In this document: one piece after another, positions 1 to 8,636 of the stretch
Numbering within the stretch: position 1 is the first letter of the stretch
Layout: each line of letters begins with the position of its first letter
Source: Luteolibacter sp.
GTDB lineage: Bacteria; Verrucomicrobiota; Verrucomicrobiia; Verrucomicrobiales; Akkermansiaceae
Direction of reading: 5' to 3'
NCBI GenBank assembly: GCA_030696085.1
Contig: JAUYNL010000025.1
Location: forward strand, 1-32,928
Length of the DNA stretch: 32,928 nt
The notes under the pieces: generated by a model
Seen by the model: the letters and a program-made list of their open reading frames with translations, nothing else
Database searches by the model: none
Told to the model about the DNA's origin: nothing
Made by a program: the position numbers and the translations under genes

Positions 1-93
1 GGCCAACTGGCTGCGGGCACGCAGCGGTAAAGCGGTTCGTAGGGCAGCCTGACTTCATAAGTGTCATAGATCAGCAAACTATGACATCTATGA

Positions 94-423
94 ATCTGCC
101 GGTGCAAATGTCTATGCAAGGCGCTTGGGACTACGCTTACCTTCGGAGATCTGGTTTTCTTTTACCAAAGCCAGCAAAACCAAGCCGTCGTTGGTTTGCT
201 CGAAGTCGCCCGAGAGGCTTATCCCGATCCAACCGGCTCGGATTCCCAATGGTTGACCTGTGATTTTAAGCCGCTACGGAGTCTTCCGTCTCCCCTCACG
301 TTGGAAGTGATCAAGGGAATCCCATCGCTCTCCGAACTCCCGCTGATTCGGCGTCCGCGCTTACCCGTGATGCCTTTGACTGCAAATGAATATGAAGTCC
401 TCCAATCTCACGCTTCACCATGA
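94..423 (+). pseudogene. EVE-domain protein, 5'-truncated remnant
   Basis: EVE domains are PUA-like folds that bind modified bases or RNA. This open frame follows an in-frame stop at 91-93 and matches the second half of an EVE domain. It shows a GDLVFFYQS-like strand, then VVGLLEVAREAYPDPT, which is the most diagnostic EVE segment, then a proline-rich strand, and a C-terminal LIRRPRLPVMPLT followed by an acidic/hydrophobic end. The N-terminal part, where family members have a YWL(L/F)K start and a WDGVRN segment, is not present in any frame of positions 1-93, so the gene is truncated or decayed at its 5' end. Its TGA (421-423) overlaps the ATG of the next gene at 420, implying former translational coupling. 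Many EVE proteins are free-standing housekeeping genes, but others sit with modification-dependent restriction genes. The neighbours here favour the latter. Confidence 0.62.
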
Positions 424-2187
424 AATCTACCGCCCGCTTCTCCGTCGATCCTCGACTTTCCGCCCTGCTCGGGGAAAGCTACACTTCCAGCGAACGCGCA
501 CTCCGCGAACTCGTGGACAACGCATGGGACGCCGAAGCGCGGGTAGTGAAAATCACACTTCCGGACATTCTCAGCGAAGAACCAGTGATCATCGAAGACG
601 ACGGCCATGGAATGAAAAACCAGGAGGTCCGGCAGGAATACCTCAAGATTGCGAGCCCCCGCTTCAGCCGGAAGGGCGAACGCACCCCCAATTTGGATCG
701 GAAAGTAAAAGGACGGAGAGGTATCGGCAAATTCTCCGGCCTGACCATCGGGGACATAATGGAAATCGTGACACGCGCACAGGGTGTGAAAACCACATTG
801 CTCATTTCGAAAGAACTCCTTCTTGAGGCCGGCAAGGACATCGAAGAAGTCGATTTACCCATCGCCGAAGAACCCTGCGATCCCGAAGCGCATGGCACGA
901 CCATCACCATCCGCAAACTGAACCCCCGCTTGAGCTTTCCACAACCTGATAAGCTCCGCGAGCAGGTAGCCTATGACTATGGCAGGGAAACCGGATTCCA
1001 AGTCCAGATCAACGGCGAACCCGTCCTGCGGCACGATGTGCAGGGGACGACCTTCACCAAGGAATACGAAATGCCTGACGGGACGAAGGCGGAGGCCACA
1101 TGGACCGTCACCGAAAAACCCCTGCCAGGACGCAAGGCTGGGTTGATCCTGCGATCCGGGGACAAGTCCGTCGGAAAAACCCCACCACTGGGGACTGGAA
1201 CACGACGAACAACTGAGCAACCGCCTGATCAACCGGGTGGTAGGCGAGGTCAAGGTCGGGAGCGAAACCATCGAACTCACCGCATCCGGTGGCGATGTCA
1301 TCGAAAGCGACAAAGGCCTCCAACAATTAACGGAAGCCATTCAGGAAGACGTGAAAGCGAGCCTCACCGAAATCCACGGCAAGGAAGTTGCTCTGGCCAA
1401 AGGCCGCTGGACACAGACCATGAAGCGGCGCTTGGAAGCCGTGCCCGAGCACCGCCGGGGCATCGCCGAAGAGAAACTGGAACGCCTGATTTCGCGCAGC
1501 TATCAAGAAGGCGAAAAAGAGGAGCGAATCACCATCCTGATCAACCTCGTTCTCGATGCCCTGGAAATGGACGAATACTGGACTGTCTGCCGGGAGATTG
1601 AAGAAGCGGAAAAAACCGACGTGTTCATATTCGCCAACGCGCTCGACAAGTTCGGCCTCAGCGACCTCGCCTTCATCGCTCACCAAGCCGACCGTCGCCG
1701 AGCCTTCCTTGATGGCCTCGACGATCTGGCCAAGGACTCAAAAACAACCGAGGCCCAGATGCACACGGCCTTGCAACACAACCTCTGGATCTTCGGCAAC
1801 GAATACAGCCTCATGTCCAGCAACCGCCAGTTGCAAACCATCGTCCGCGACTTCACCGAAAAAGCCTACGCCGGAAAAGACGCAGCCGACCGTCCCGATC
1901 TCCTCCTCGCCGCCAACGTCGAAAACCGCCATCTCCTCCTTGAATTCAAACGCCCCTCCATTCCCGTCGGCCGCGATGCCGAGCATCAAGCTGTGAAATA
2001 CGCGGACACCCTCACAGGCGAGCTTGGTCTTGAATTGGACATCCTCGTCGTCGGCGGCAGCGTCGATCCAAAACTGCAATCCGACTATTCCGGAAAGAAA
2101 ACCCGCTTCCTCTCATACCGCGCAGTCATCGCCAATGCCAGGACACAGTTGGAATGGCTCATCAAACAATTGAATGAGAAGCCATGA
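420..2187 (+). pseudogene. GHKL (HSP90-like) ATPase fused to PD-(D/E)XK nuclease, frameshifted
   Basis: The N-terminal part (420 to about 1180) is a GHKL ATPase. It has an N-box LRELVDNAWDAEA (residues 29-40), an EDDGHGM loop (59-65) and a glycine lid GRRGIGKFSG (98-107). Near 1174-1185 the frame shifts by one base in a GGAAAAACCCC run. Beyond it the other frame continues sensibly (HHWGLEHDEQLSNRLI) to 2187, and together they give about 589 residues. The C-terminal quarter looks like a Shedu-type PD-(D/E)XK nuclease. It has LWIFGNEY, then Asp in RPDLLL (about 1897), then LLLEFKRP with the E-x-K pair (1942-1950), then a downstream Q in HQAVKYA. Shedu-family nucleases act in phage defence with varied N-terminal domains, so an ATPase-nuclease defence effector is inferred. 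The shift could be a real mutation or a homopolymer sequencing error. The gene overlaps both neighbours by four bases. Confidence 0.72.
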
Positions 2188-2846
2188 CACGCGAATTCAG
2201 AACACCCGAAAGCTACCAGGCGGAGAAAATCACGCGGGCCATGTTGGCCTCGTTTCTGGAGGAGCGCGGATTCACCGGTGTCGATGACCAACGCCGGAGA
2301 TACGGCCAGAATGAATCCCAAACCATCCACGCGGTGGACCCGTCCGGGCGGGATGTTTCCATGCGGGTGAAACTCTGCTGGAGGCGTGGCAGGGAAGGAA
2401 AAGCCGAAACCTATTCCGCCAGCCAACTCCTGGCCAATGTGAAGGACGGGGCTTGGGAAAAAACACTGAATGCGTATGCCAATAAACTCCGCACGGAAGG
2501 AGCAACCGACTTGCTGGTGGTTCAACGGGATGGATCAAAAATCGTCCACGCCGCTCTGATTGCCTTGGTATCGCTGACTGAAATCTGGACGGCGCAACGC
2601 GACGAGAGCGCCAAACTGATTAAGTCAAAAACCATGGGGAACCGGAAAAAGAACCACGCCGAGAACGGCGGAAGTCCGACCCTCTGGCTTCAGGATGACC
2701 TTGCACCCTCGGTTCCCCAAAAACTCTGGCAGCATAGCCGCCTGTTCCACCCCCACGCGCTCGGGAATGGCGCGAATCGAAATTCCGCGAAATCCGCCAC
2801 ACGTTCGTCGACAGTGTCCGGCCTGCCTGATAGCCGGTGGGAATAG
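2184..2846 (+). CDS. Unrecognised defence-associated protein, probably 3'-truncated
   Basis: The ATG at 2184 overlaps the TGA of the ATPase-nuclease gene, so the two are probably co-translated. The first ~180 residues look like a genuine soluble alpha/beta domain: TIHAVDPSGRDVSMRVKLCW, then YSASQLLANVKDGAWEKTL, ATDLLVVQRDGSKIVHAALI, and a conserved-looking KKNHAENGGSPTLWLQDD. From memory this resembles the N-terminal region of some bacterial HNH restriction proteins, but I cannot assign it to a named domain. After LWQHS (about 2738) the sequence turns to low-complexity, arginine- and serine-rich text with no domain character. I infer that the original C-terminal part, possibly an HNH nuclease, has been lost and the frame now runs to a chance stop. 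No catalytic motif is visible in what remains. Confidence 0.5.
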   Translation: MTREFRTPESYQAEKITRAMLASFLEERGFTGVDDQRRRYGQNESQTIHAVDPSGRDVSMRVKLCWRRGREGKAETYSASQLLANVKDGAWEKTLNAYANKLRTEGATDLLVVQRDGSKIVHAALIALVSLTEIWTAQRDESAKLIKSKTMGNRKKNHAENGGSPTLWLQDDLAPSVPQKLWQHSRLFHPHALGNGANRNSAKSATRSSTVSGLPDSRWE

Positions 2847-2943
2847 GTTCAGAGAGCCATCCACTCCTCCCTTCACGGCAGCGGCTCCGCCGGGCAGCCT
2901 GTCTCCCTAGCCGCCGGACCCTCCCGGGAATCCTCCGCAGGCT

Positions 2944-3000
2944 TGTCGCAGATCCGCGACAGCTCCCGCATCGCCAAACACACCGGCCTGAAGCCCGGTG
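2944..3000. repeat. Two short intergenic hairpins
   Basis: The gap 2847-3123 has no convincing gene. It contains two compact hairpins: TGTCGC/GCGACA with a 6-nt loop (2944-2961) and CACCGG/CCGGTG with the loop CCTGAAG plus one C (2981-3000). They resemble other short intergenic palindromes in this window (8413-8452, 10712-10732, 11724-11737, 29887-29903). No T-tract follows them, so they are not obvious intrinsic terminators. Confidence 0.45.
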
Positions 3001-3123
3001 ATTTGTAGTTTTCCGAGCCCGGCCAATGCCCTCCGGCATGCATCCGCGGCTCACCGCTTGCCGCAGGAGATTCCGTCTGCTAAGCACCGCTCCGCACTCA
3101 GCAAATTCACACACTCAACCCAC

Positions 3124-4149
3124 ATGAAAACACACTTTGCCGGACTCGATATCGGAGGTTCCACCATCAAATGCATGCTCGTCGATGGCGCGGGCGATCC
3201 CTCAGGCAGCATCATCGAGGTGCCGAGTTTCGTGAAAGAAGGCTACCGGCGGACTTTCGGGCAACTGTGCGCGGCCATGGCCAAGCTGGCCGAAAACGCC
3301 GGAATCAGCGTGGAGGAAATCGCCGCCGTGGGTCTCGATGTGCCTGCGCCCTGTTCGAACGGCGTGGTCTGGGGCAAGGCAAACCTCGCCGAAGACTGGG
3401 TGGGCACCGACATTCGTGGTGAATTTTCCAAGGAAACCGGCAAGCCGGTGTTCATGACCAACGATTGCAACGCGGCGGCCATCGGCGAATGGATGTATCG
3501 CCCGGAACACGGCGGCGGCCTGCTTTTCGTCGCTCCCGGCACCGGTCTCGGCGGCGGACTGGTCCTGCCCGGCGGCATTCTTTACGAGGGAAATAACGGC
3601 CTGGCGCTGGAAGTCGGCGATCTTTCGGTTCCGCGTTTCGAGGATGGCGAGCTGCCGGTGGACGGCCGCGGCCGCAGCGGCTGCCTCGAAGGCTGGGTCT
3701 CGCTGATGGCCCTGCGCCGCCAGCTCGGCAAGGCCCTCGTCCGTCCGGAAAACGCGCAGCACCCGCTCGCGCTGTCGGCCGATCCGATCGAGGCAAAGGC
3801 CTTCAAGCTCCGCGACTACGCCGACCAGGGCGACGCCCTCGCCCGCGGGATTTTCGCGTTGCAGGCGAATGTGCTCGGCCACGGCCTTGGCGATCTGGCC
3901 AGCATCCTCGATCCCGGCCTCATCACCATCGGCGGCGGCCTGGCCGAAACGAGCTTCCGGGACTGGTTCATCGATGAGGTCCGCAAGGGTTTCGCCGAGC
4001 GCGCGATGCTCCCCTACCAGCGCTGCCCGCTGCCACCGCACGAGCCGACCACTCGCATCGAATGGGCGATCGGCGGCGACGGAGCCGCAGCCTACGGCAG
4101 CGCCCGCAAGGCCATGGAGTTGGTCACCGGACATCACGCCCACGCCTGA
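3124..4149 (+). CDS. ROK family protein (probable sugar kinase)
   Basis: 341 residues starting at the ATG that precedes KTHFAGLDIGGSTIKCMLVD. That segment carries the ROK/actin-fold phosphate-1 loop DIGGSTIK. Further on are the putative catalytic Asp in MTNDCNAAAIGE, the phosphate-2 loop PGTGLGGGLVLPGG, and a C-terminal adenosine-type segment ITIGGGLAE. ROK proteins are cytoplasmic ATP-dependent hexose kinases (glucokinase, fructokinase, ManNAc kinase) or repressors. No N-terminal helix-turn-helix is present, so a kinase is favoured. The usual zinc signature (EIGH, then CxCGxxGCxE) is degenerate: EVGD replaces the His motif, and only the last Cys of GRGRSGCLE remains. Substrate cannot be read from the sequence. 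The gene opens a plus-strand run and is followed after 9 bp by dtd, so an operon is likely. Confidence 0.85.
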   Translation: MKTHFAGLDIGGSTIKCMLVDGAGDPSGSIIEVPSFVKEGYRRTFGQLCAAMAKLAENAGISVEEIAAVGLDVPAPCSNGVVWGKANLAEDWVGTDIRGEFSKETGKPVFMTNDCNAAAIGEWMYRPEHGGGLLFVAPGTGLGGGLVLPGGILYEGNNGLALEVGDLSVPRFEDGELPVDGRGRSGCLEGWVSLMALRRQLGKALVRPENAQHPLALSADPIEAKAFKLRDYADQGDALARGIFALQANVLGHGLGDLASILDPGLITIGGGLAETSFRDWFIDEVRKGFAERAMLPYQRCPLPPHEPTTRIEWAIGGDGAAAYGSARKAMELVTGHHAHA

Positions 4150-4158
4150 GAATCCGTC

Positions 4159-4611
4159 ATGAGGGCGGTCGTCCAAAGAGTGCTGGAGGCCTCCGTGACC
4201 ATCGGCGGGGAACTCGTTTCCCGCATCGGTCCCGGCCTGCTGGTGCTGCTGGGCGTGGAGGAAAACGACGACGCCACGGATGTCGATTGGCTCGCCGGGA
4301 AAATCGCCAGAATGCGGATTTTCGGCGATGCCGAGGGGAAAATGAACCTCTCGGCGGCCGAATCCGGCGGCGAGGTGATGGTCGTCAGCCAGTTCACCCT
4401 GCACGCCTCCACCAAAAAGGGCAATCGCCCGTCGTTCATCCGGGCGGCGGCTCCAGCCCATTCCGAGCCGCTTTATGAGGCGTTCTGCGCCGCCATCGGG
4501 CGGGAAACCGGCCGTCCCGCCGCCCGCGGCGTTTTCGGCGGCGAGATGAAAATCGCCCTCGTGAATGACGGTCCGGTCACGATTGTGATCGATTCACGGG
4601 CGCGCGAGTAA
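4159..4611 (+). CDS. dtd: D-aminoacyl-tRNA deacylase
   Basis: 150 residues, the normal length for bacterial DTD. The enzyme hydrolyses the ester bond of mischarged D-aminoacyl-tRNA (and Gly-tRNA(Ala)) in the cytoplasm, as part of chiral proofreading. It begins with the family start [13 protein letters not shown]. It carries the SQFTLHAST active-site strand (around residues 77-85) and VNDGPVTI near the C-terminus, the Gly-cisPro region that enforces D-selectivity. Both signature motifs are intact. It starts 9 bp after the ROK gene stop and ends about 45 bp before carA, where a separate promoter is likely. Confidence 0.95.
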   Translation: MRAVVQRVLEASVTIGGELVSRIGPGLLVLLGVEENDDATDVDWLAGKIARMRIFGDAEGKMNLSAAESGGEVMVVSQFTLHASTKKGNRPSFIRAAAPAHSEPLYEAFCAAIGRETGRPAARGVFGGEMKIALVNDGPVTIVIDSRARE

Positions 4612-4619
4612 GCCCGCTC

Positions 4620-4648
4620 TTGCATCCCCCGGGGCGGCTGCCTAGGTT
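4620..4648 (+). promoter_or_regulatory. Candidate carA promoter
   Basis: TTGCAT (4620-4625), a 17-bp spacer and TAGGTT (4643-4648), with only 9 nt before the carA GTG. The arrangement and flanks (CTTGC..., CCTAGG) resemble the sequence in front of the HTH-repeat gene at 25787-25815. This is a match by eye to a sigma-70-like pattern. The short leader would imply near-leaderless mRNA. Confidence 0.35.
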
Positions 4649-4657
4649 TCGCCCGCC

Positions 4658-5806
<1,149 letters not shown>

Positions 5807-5809
<3 letters not shown>

Positions 5810-6244
5810 CCGCGAATGGACACGAATGGACGCGAATTGATTTTGAAGGATGAGGTTTATGCCATCATCTCGTGTTCGCTTGAGATCATCAAGGGCATCG
5901 GTCATGGGTTGCATGAGAAACCTTACGAAAATGCGCTGGCTGTTGAATTTCATCATCGTGGAATTCCTTATGTGCGGCAACGCGCTTTCCCGGTCATTTG
6001 GAGGAACCAAAAAGTCGCTGACTTCATTCCTGATCTCATTGCTTACGACAAAGTCATCGTGGACACCAAGACCATCGACCGCATCACCGACATCGAACTC
6101 GGACAGATGCTCAACCATCTCCGCATCACCGGCCTGCCAGTCGGACTCATCATCAATTTCAAAAAACCAACACTCGAATGGGAACGCATTATCCTCTCAT
6201 CCAATCTCTCCTGATTCGCGTCCATTCGCGTCCATTCGCGGTTA
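5807..6244 (+). mobile_element. GxxExxY inverted-repeat element
   Basis: A 438-bp unit bounded by 31-nt inverted repeats. The left arm (5807-5837) begins TAACCGCGAATGGAC and the right arm (6214-6244) is its complement, with one mismatch (A/G at the 16th base). Each arm contains internal copies of CGAATGGAC. It encloses only the GxxExxY gene, whose start codon lies inside the left arm and whose stop touches the right arm. A second, gene-less copy of the same arms lies at 7540-7677. The inference of mobility rests on this paired structure and on its position tight against the carA stop. No target-site duplication is evident. Confidence 0.6.
5816..6214 (+). CDS. GxxExxY family protein
   Basis: 132 residues. 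The name-giving motif is GLHEKPY within IGHGLHEKPYENALAVEF (residues about 29-46). It is followed by QRAFPVIWRNQKVADFIPDL and then IVDTKTIDRITDIELGQMLN. The family has a predicted PD-(D/E)XK-like fold (PDDEXK_3). The conserved Glu of the motif, the Asp in ADFIPDL and the V-D-x-K strand fit that fold, with Glu replaced by Asp in the usual ExK. Biological function is unknown. The first residues (MDTNGRE) are encoded by the inverted-repeat arm itself, so either the true start is further in (near LILKDEVY) or the repeat supplies the start. It sits between carA and purA and has nothing metabolic in common with them. Confidence 0.85.
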   Translation: MDTNGRELILKDEVYAIISCSLEIIKGIGHGLHEKPYENALAVEFHHRGIPYVRQRAFPVIWRNQKVADFIPDLIAYDKVIVDTKTIDRITDIELGQMLNHLRITGLPVGLIINFKKPTLEWERIILSSNLS

Positions 6245-6260
6245 AAAATCTTATCTCAAA

Positions 6261-7532
6261 ATGAACACCATCATCACAGGCCTCCAGTGGGGGGACGAAG
6301 GCAAGGGCAAGATCGTCGATTTTCTCACGGAATCCGCCGATGTCGTCATCCGCGGCCAAGGCGGCAACAACGCCGGTCACACCGTGATCACCGGCGGCAA
6401 TAAATACGTCCTGCACCTGTTGCCATCCGGCATCCTCTGGGATGACAAAATCAACATTATCGGCAATGGCGTCGTGCTCGATCCCGTCGGCCTCGTTTTG
6501 GAAATCGAACGCATCGAGGCCCAGGGCGTCGCCATCACTGCGGACAAGCTGCTCATTTCAGACCGCTCCCACGTCGTGCTGCCCTTCCACAAGGAGCTCG
6601 ATGCCGCGCGCGAAGTTTCGCTCGGCGATCAGAAGATCGGCACCACCAAGCGTGGCATCGGTCCGGCCTATGCCGACAAGATCAACCGCTGCGGCCTGCG
6701 CATGGCGGACTTGCTGGACAAGGATTTCGCCACCGCGCGCATCACCCACCGCTGTGCCGAGGCGAATGAAGTGCTCGCCCGTTATGATCTAACTACTTTC
6801 GATGCCGCCCAGGTGATTGACGAGGTTTACACCGCCTTCGAAAGACTCCGTCCGCACATCACCAACACCATCCCCGTGCTGCACTCGGCGTGGAAATCCG
6901 GCAATAACCTGCTCTTCGAGGGTGCGCAGGGCACCCTGTTGGATATCGATTTCGGCACCTATCCCTTCGTCACCTCGTCGAACACCACCTCCGGCGGATC
7001 CTGTACCGGCTCCGGCCTGCCACCCACCGCCATCGATGCGGTCATCGGCGTGTGCAAGGCCTACACCACCCGCGTCGGTTCCGGCCCGTTCCCCACCGGC
7101 GACGAAGGTCTGTCCGATTACCTCCACGGACTCGGCCGCGAATTCGGTGCCACCACTGGACGCCCGCGCGGCTGTGGCTGGCTCGATACCGTGCTGCTGC
7201 GCTTCGCCTGCATGGTCAATGGCGTCACCGGCCTGGCCGTCACCAATGTGGACGGCCTCGATGCCTACGAAACCCTGCAAATCTGCACCAGCTACGACAT
7301 CGATGGGGAAATCCACGAACTGCCACCCGCCGACCGCTCGGCCTGGGATCGCGCCGTGCCGGTTTACGAATCGCTGCCCGGCTGGAAATGCGACACCACC
7401 GCCTGCACCCGCTACGAGGACCTTCCGCAGCTCGCGAAAGCCTATCTCACACGCCTCGGCGAACTTTGCGGAGCTCCCATCGCCTTTGTCGGCGTGGGGC
7501 CGGACCGCACCCAGACTCTGGTGGCTCCCTGA
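6261..7532 (+). CDS. purA: Adenylosuccinate synthase
   Basis: 423 residues, standard length. It catalyses IMP + aspartate + GTP to adenylosuccinate, the first committed step to AMP. It opens with the P-loop-like MNTIITGLQWGDEGKGKIVD, then GGNNAGHTV with the active-site His, then KIGTTKRGIGPAYADK. The GAQGTLLDIDFGTYPFVTSS segment, the TTGRPRGCGWLD motif and a C-terminal guanine-binding VGVGPDRTQT follow. All expected catalytic blocks are present. The gene starts 16 bp after the right arm of the GxxExxY element, so its native upstream region may have been displaced. The gene-less copy of that element follows 7 bp after its stop. Confidence 0.98.
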   Translation: MNTIITGLQWGDEGKGKIVDFLTESADVVIRGQGGNNAGHTVITGGNKYVLHLLPSGILWDDKINIIGNGVVLDPVGLVLEIERIEAQGVAITADKLLISDRSHVVLPFHKELDAAREVSLGDQKIGTTKRGIGPAYADKINRCGLRMADLLDKDFATARITHRCAEANEVLARYDLTTFDAAQVIDEVYTAFERLRPHITNTIPVLHSAWKSGNNLLFEGAQGTLLDIDFGTYPFVTSSNTTSGGSCTGSGLPPTAIDAVIGVCKAYTTRVGSGPFPTGDEGLSDYLHGLGREFGATTGRPRGCGWLDTVLLRFACMVNGVTGLAVTNVDGLDAYETLQICTSYDIDGEIHELPPADRSAWDRAVPVYESLPGWKCDTTACTRYEDLPQLAKAYLTRLGELCGAPIAFVGVGPDRTQTLVAP

Positions 7533-7539
7533 AATTCAC

Positions 7540-7677
7540 AACCGCGAATCGACGCGAATGGACACGAATGATTTTTGAAAAGCGCCGCTCCGATTCTTCT
7601 TCACACGCCCTTCAAGCAGATCACTCAACCTTGCTGACTCTTTGAAAATTCGCGTCCATTCGCGTCCATTCGCGGTT
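7540..7677. mobile_element. MITE-like empty copy of the GxxExxY element
   Basis: 138 bp with 30-nt inverted-repeat arms (7540-7569 and 7648-7677) that start AACCGCGAAT and are made of the same CGAATGGAC units as the arms of the 5807-6244 element. The arms carry a few mismatches. The 78-bp interior has no gene. Structure and arm identity suggest a non-autonomous derivative of the GxxExxY unit. It lies between purA and uppS, and as RNA it would fold into one long hairpin that could affect transcription or mRNA stability. Confidence 0.6.
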
Positions 7678-7693
7678 TGATTCTCCTCCAAAC

Positions 7694-8404
7694 ATGCCCG
7701 AATTTCCCGACATCCCCCGCCACATCGCCGTCATCATGGATGGCAATGGCCGTTGGGCGAAGGAACGCGGACTGCCGCGCCGCGAAGGCCACCGAGCCGG
7801 AGCGGAATCCGTGCGCGAGGTCACCGACGCCTGCATCGAAATCGGCGTCCAATACCTGACCGTCTATGCGTTTTCCTCGGAAAACTGGAACCGCCCGCAG
7901 GCCGAGGTGACGGCGCTCATGGGGCTTCTGGACCGCTTCCTCTCCGATAAGGCGAAGGACCTGAAAAAACAGAACATCCGGCTGCTCGCCATCGGCCAGC
8001 TCGACCGCCTGCCCGCCAAGACCCGTGGCTTGCTGGAGAAAATCATGGAGCAGACCGCGGACCACAGCGCCATGACCCTGGTGCTCGCACTTTCCTACGG
8101 CGGCCGCGAGGAGATCGTCTCCGCCGCGCGTTCGCTCGCCACGGATGCCGCCGCCGGGAAAATCCAGCCCGCGCAGATCGATGGCACGCTCTTCGCATCC
8201 CGTCTGCAAACCGCCGGCATCCCGGATCCCGACCTCCTCATCCGCACCTCCGGCGAAATGCGCGTCTCGAATTTCCTGCTCTGGCAGATCAGTTATGCCG
8301 AGATCGTCATCGTGAAAAAATTCTGGCCGGATTTCCGCCGCAACGATCTGATCGAAGCCGTGCGCGAATATCAGCGCCGCCACCGCCGCTTCGGCGCCCT
8401 CTAA
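7694..8404 (+). CDS. uppS: Isoprenyl transferase (undecaprenyl diphosphate synthase)
   Basis: 236 residues, typical for cis-prenyltransferases. The enzyme condenses isopentenyl diphosphate units onto farnesyl diphosphate to make the C55 lipid carrier for peptidoglycan and other envelope polymers. Visible signatures are HIAVIMDGNGRWAKERG with the catalytic Asp and the substrate-binding region, then GHRAGAESV, TVYAFSSENWNRP, and the C-terminal PDLLIRTSGEMRVSNFLLWQ with a tyrosine/glutamate pair after it (SYAEIV). The order and spacing are canonical. The start is the ATG 16 bp after the empty inverted-repeat element. Confidence 0.96.
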   Translation: MPEFPDIPRHIAVIMDGNGRWAKERGLPRREGHRAGAESVREVTDACIEIGVQYLTVYAFSSENWNRPQAEVTALMGLLDRFLSDKAKDLKKQNIRLLAIGQLDRLPAKTRGLLEKIMEQTADHSAMTLVLALSYGGREEIVSAARSLATDAAAGKIQPAQIDGTLFASRLQTAGIPDPDLLIRTSGEMRVSNFLLWQISYAEIVIVKKFWPDFRRNDLIEAVREYQRRHRRFGAL

Positions 8405-8412
8405 TCGTGGCT

Positions 8413-8452
8413 GGGACTTCCAGTCCCGGTCCGTCGGGCGGACATCCTGTCC
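8413..8452. repeat. Paired micro-hairpins after uppS
   Basis: The 232-bp gap 8405-8636 carries no gene. It holds two adjacent hairpins with identical TCC loops: GGGACT-TCC-AGTCCC (8413-8427) and GGACA-TCC-TGTCC (8440-8452). Downstream of these are word-like repeats of the CTCCGCGCCTCCGCG type and a CCCACTGCCCACTGCTCACT string just before the helicase start. The hairpins lack T-tracts. They may serve as mRNA 3'-end structures, but they look more like dispersed repeat units. Confidence 0.5.
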
Positions 8453-8636
8453 CCCTGTCCATGTCGCTCCGCTCCAAGCTGATCACCCGGCATTTCTCCA
8501 TCCTACTCCGCGCCAAGCTCCGCGCGCTCCGCGCCTCCGCGTTTCGCTTCAACCCAAATCCCTTCTTCTCTCCCACTGCCCACTGCTCACTGATCACTTG
8601 GCACTCACCACTTCTCCGACCACACTCCCTCCGCCC

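Noticed and set aside
3202..4461. 419-codon minus-strand frame over the ROK and dtd genes
   Set aside because: It is antisense to two genes with clear family motifs and has no motif of its own.
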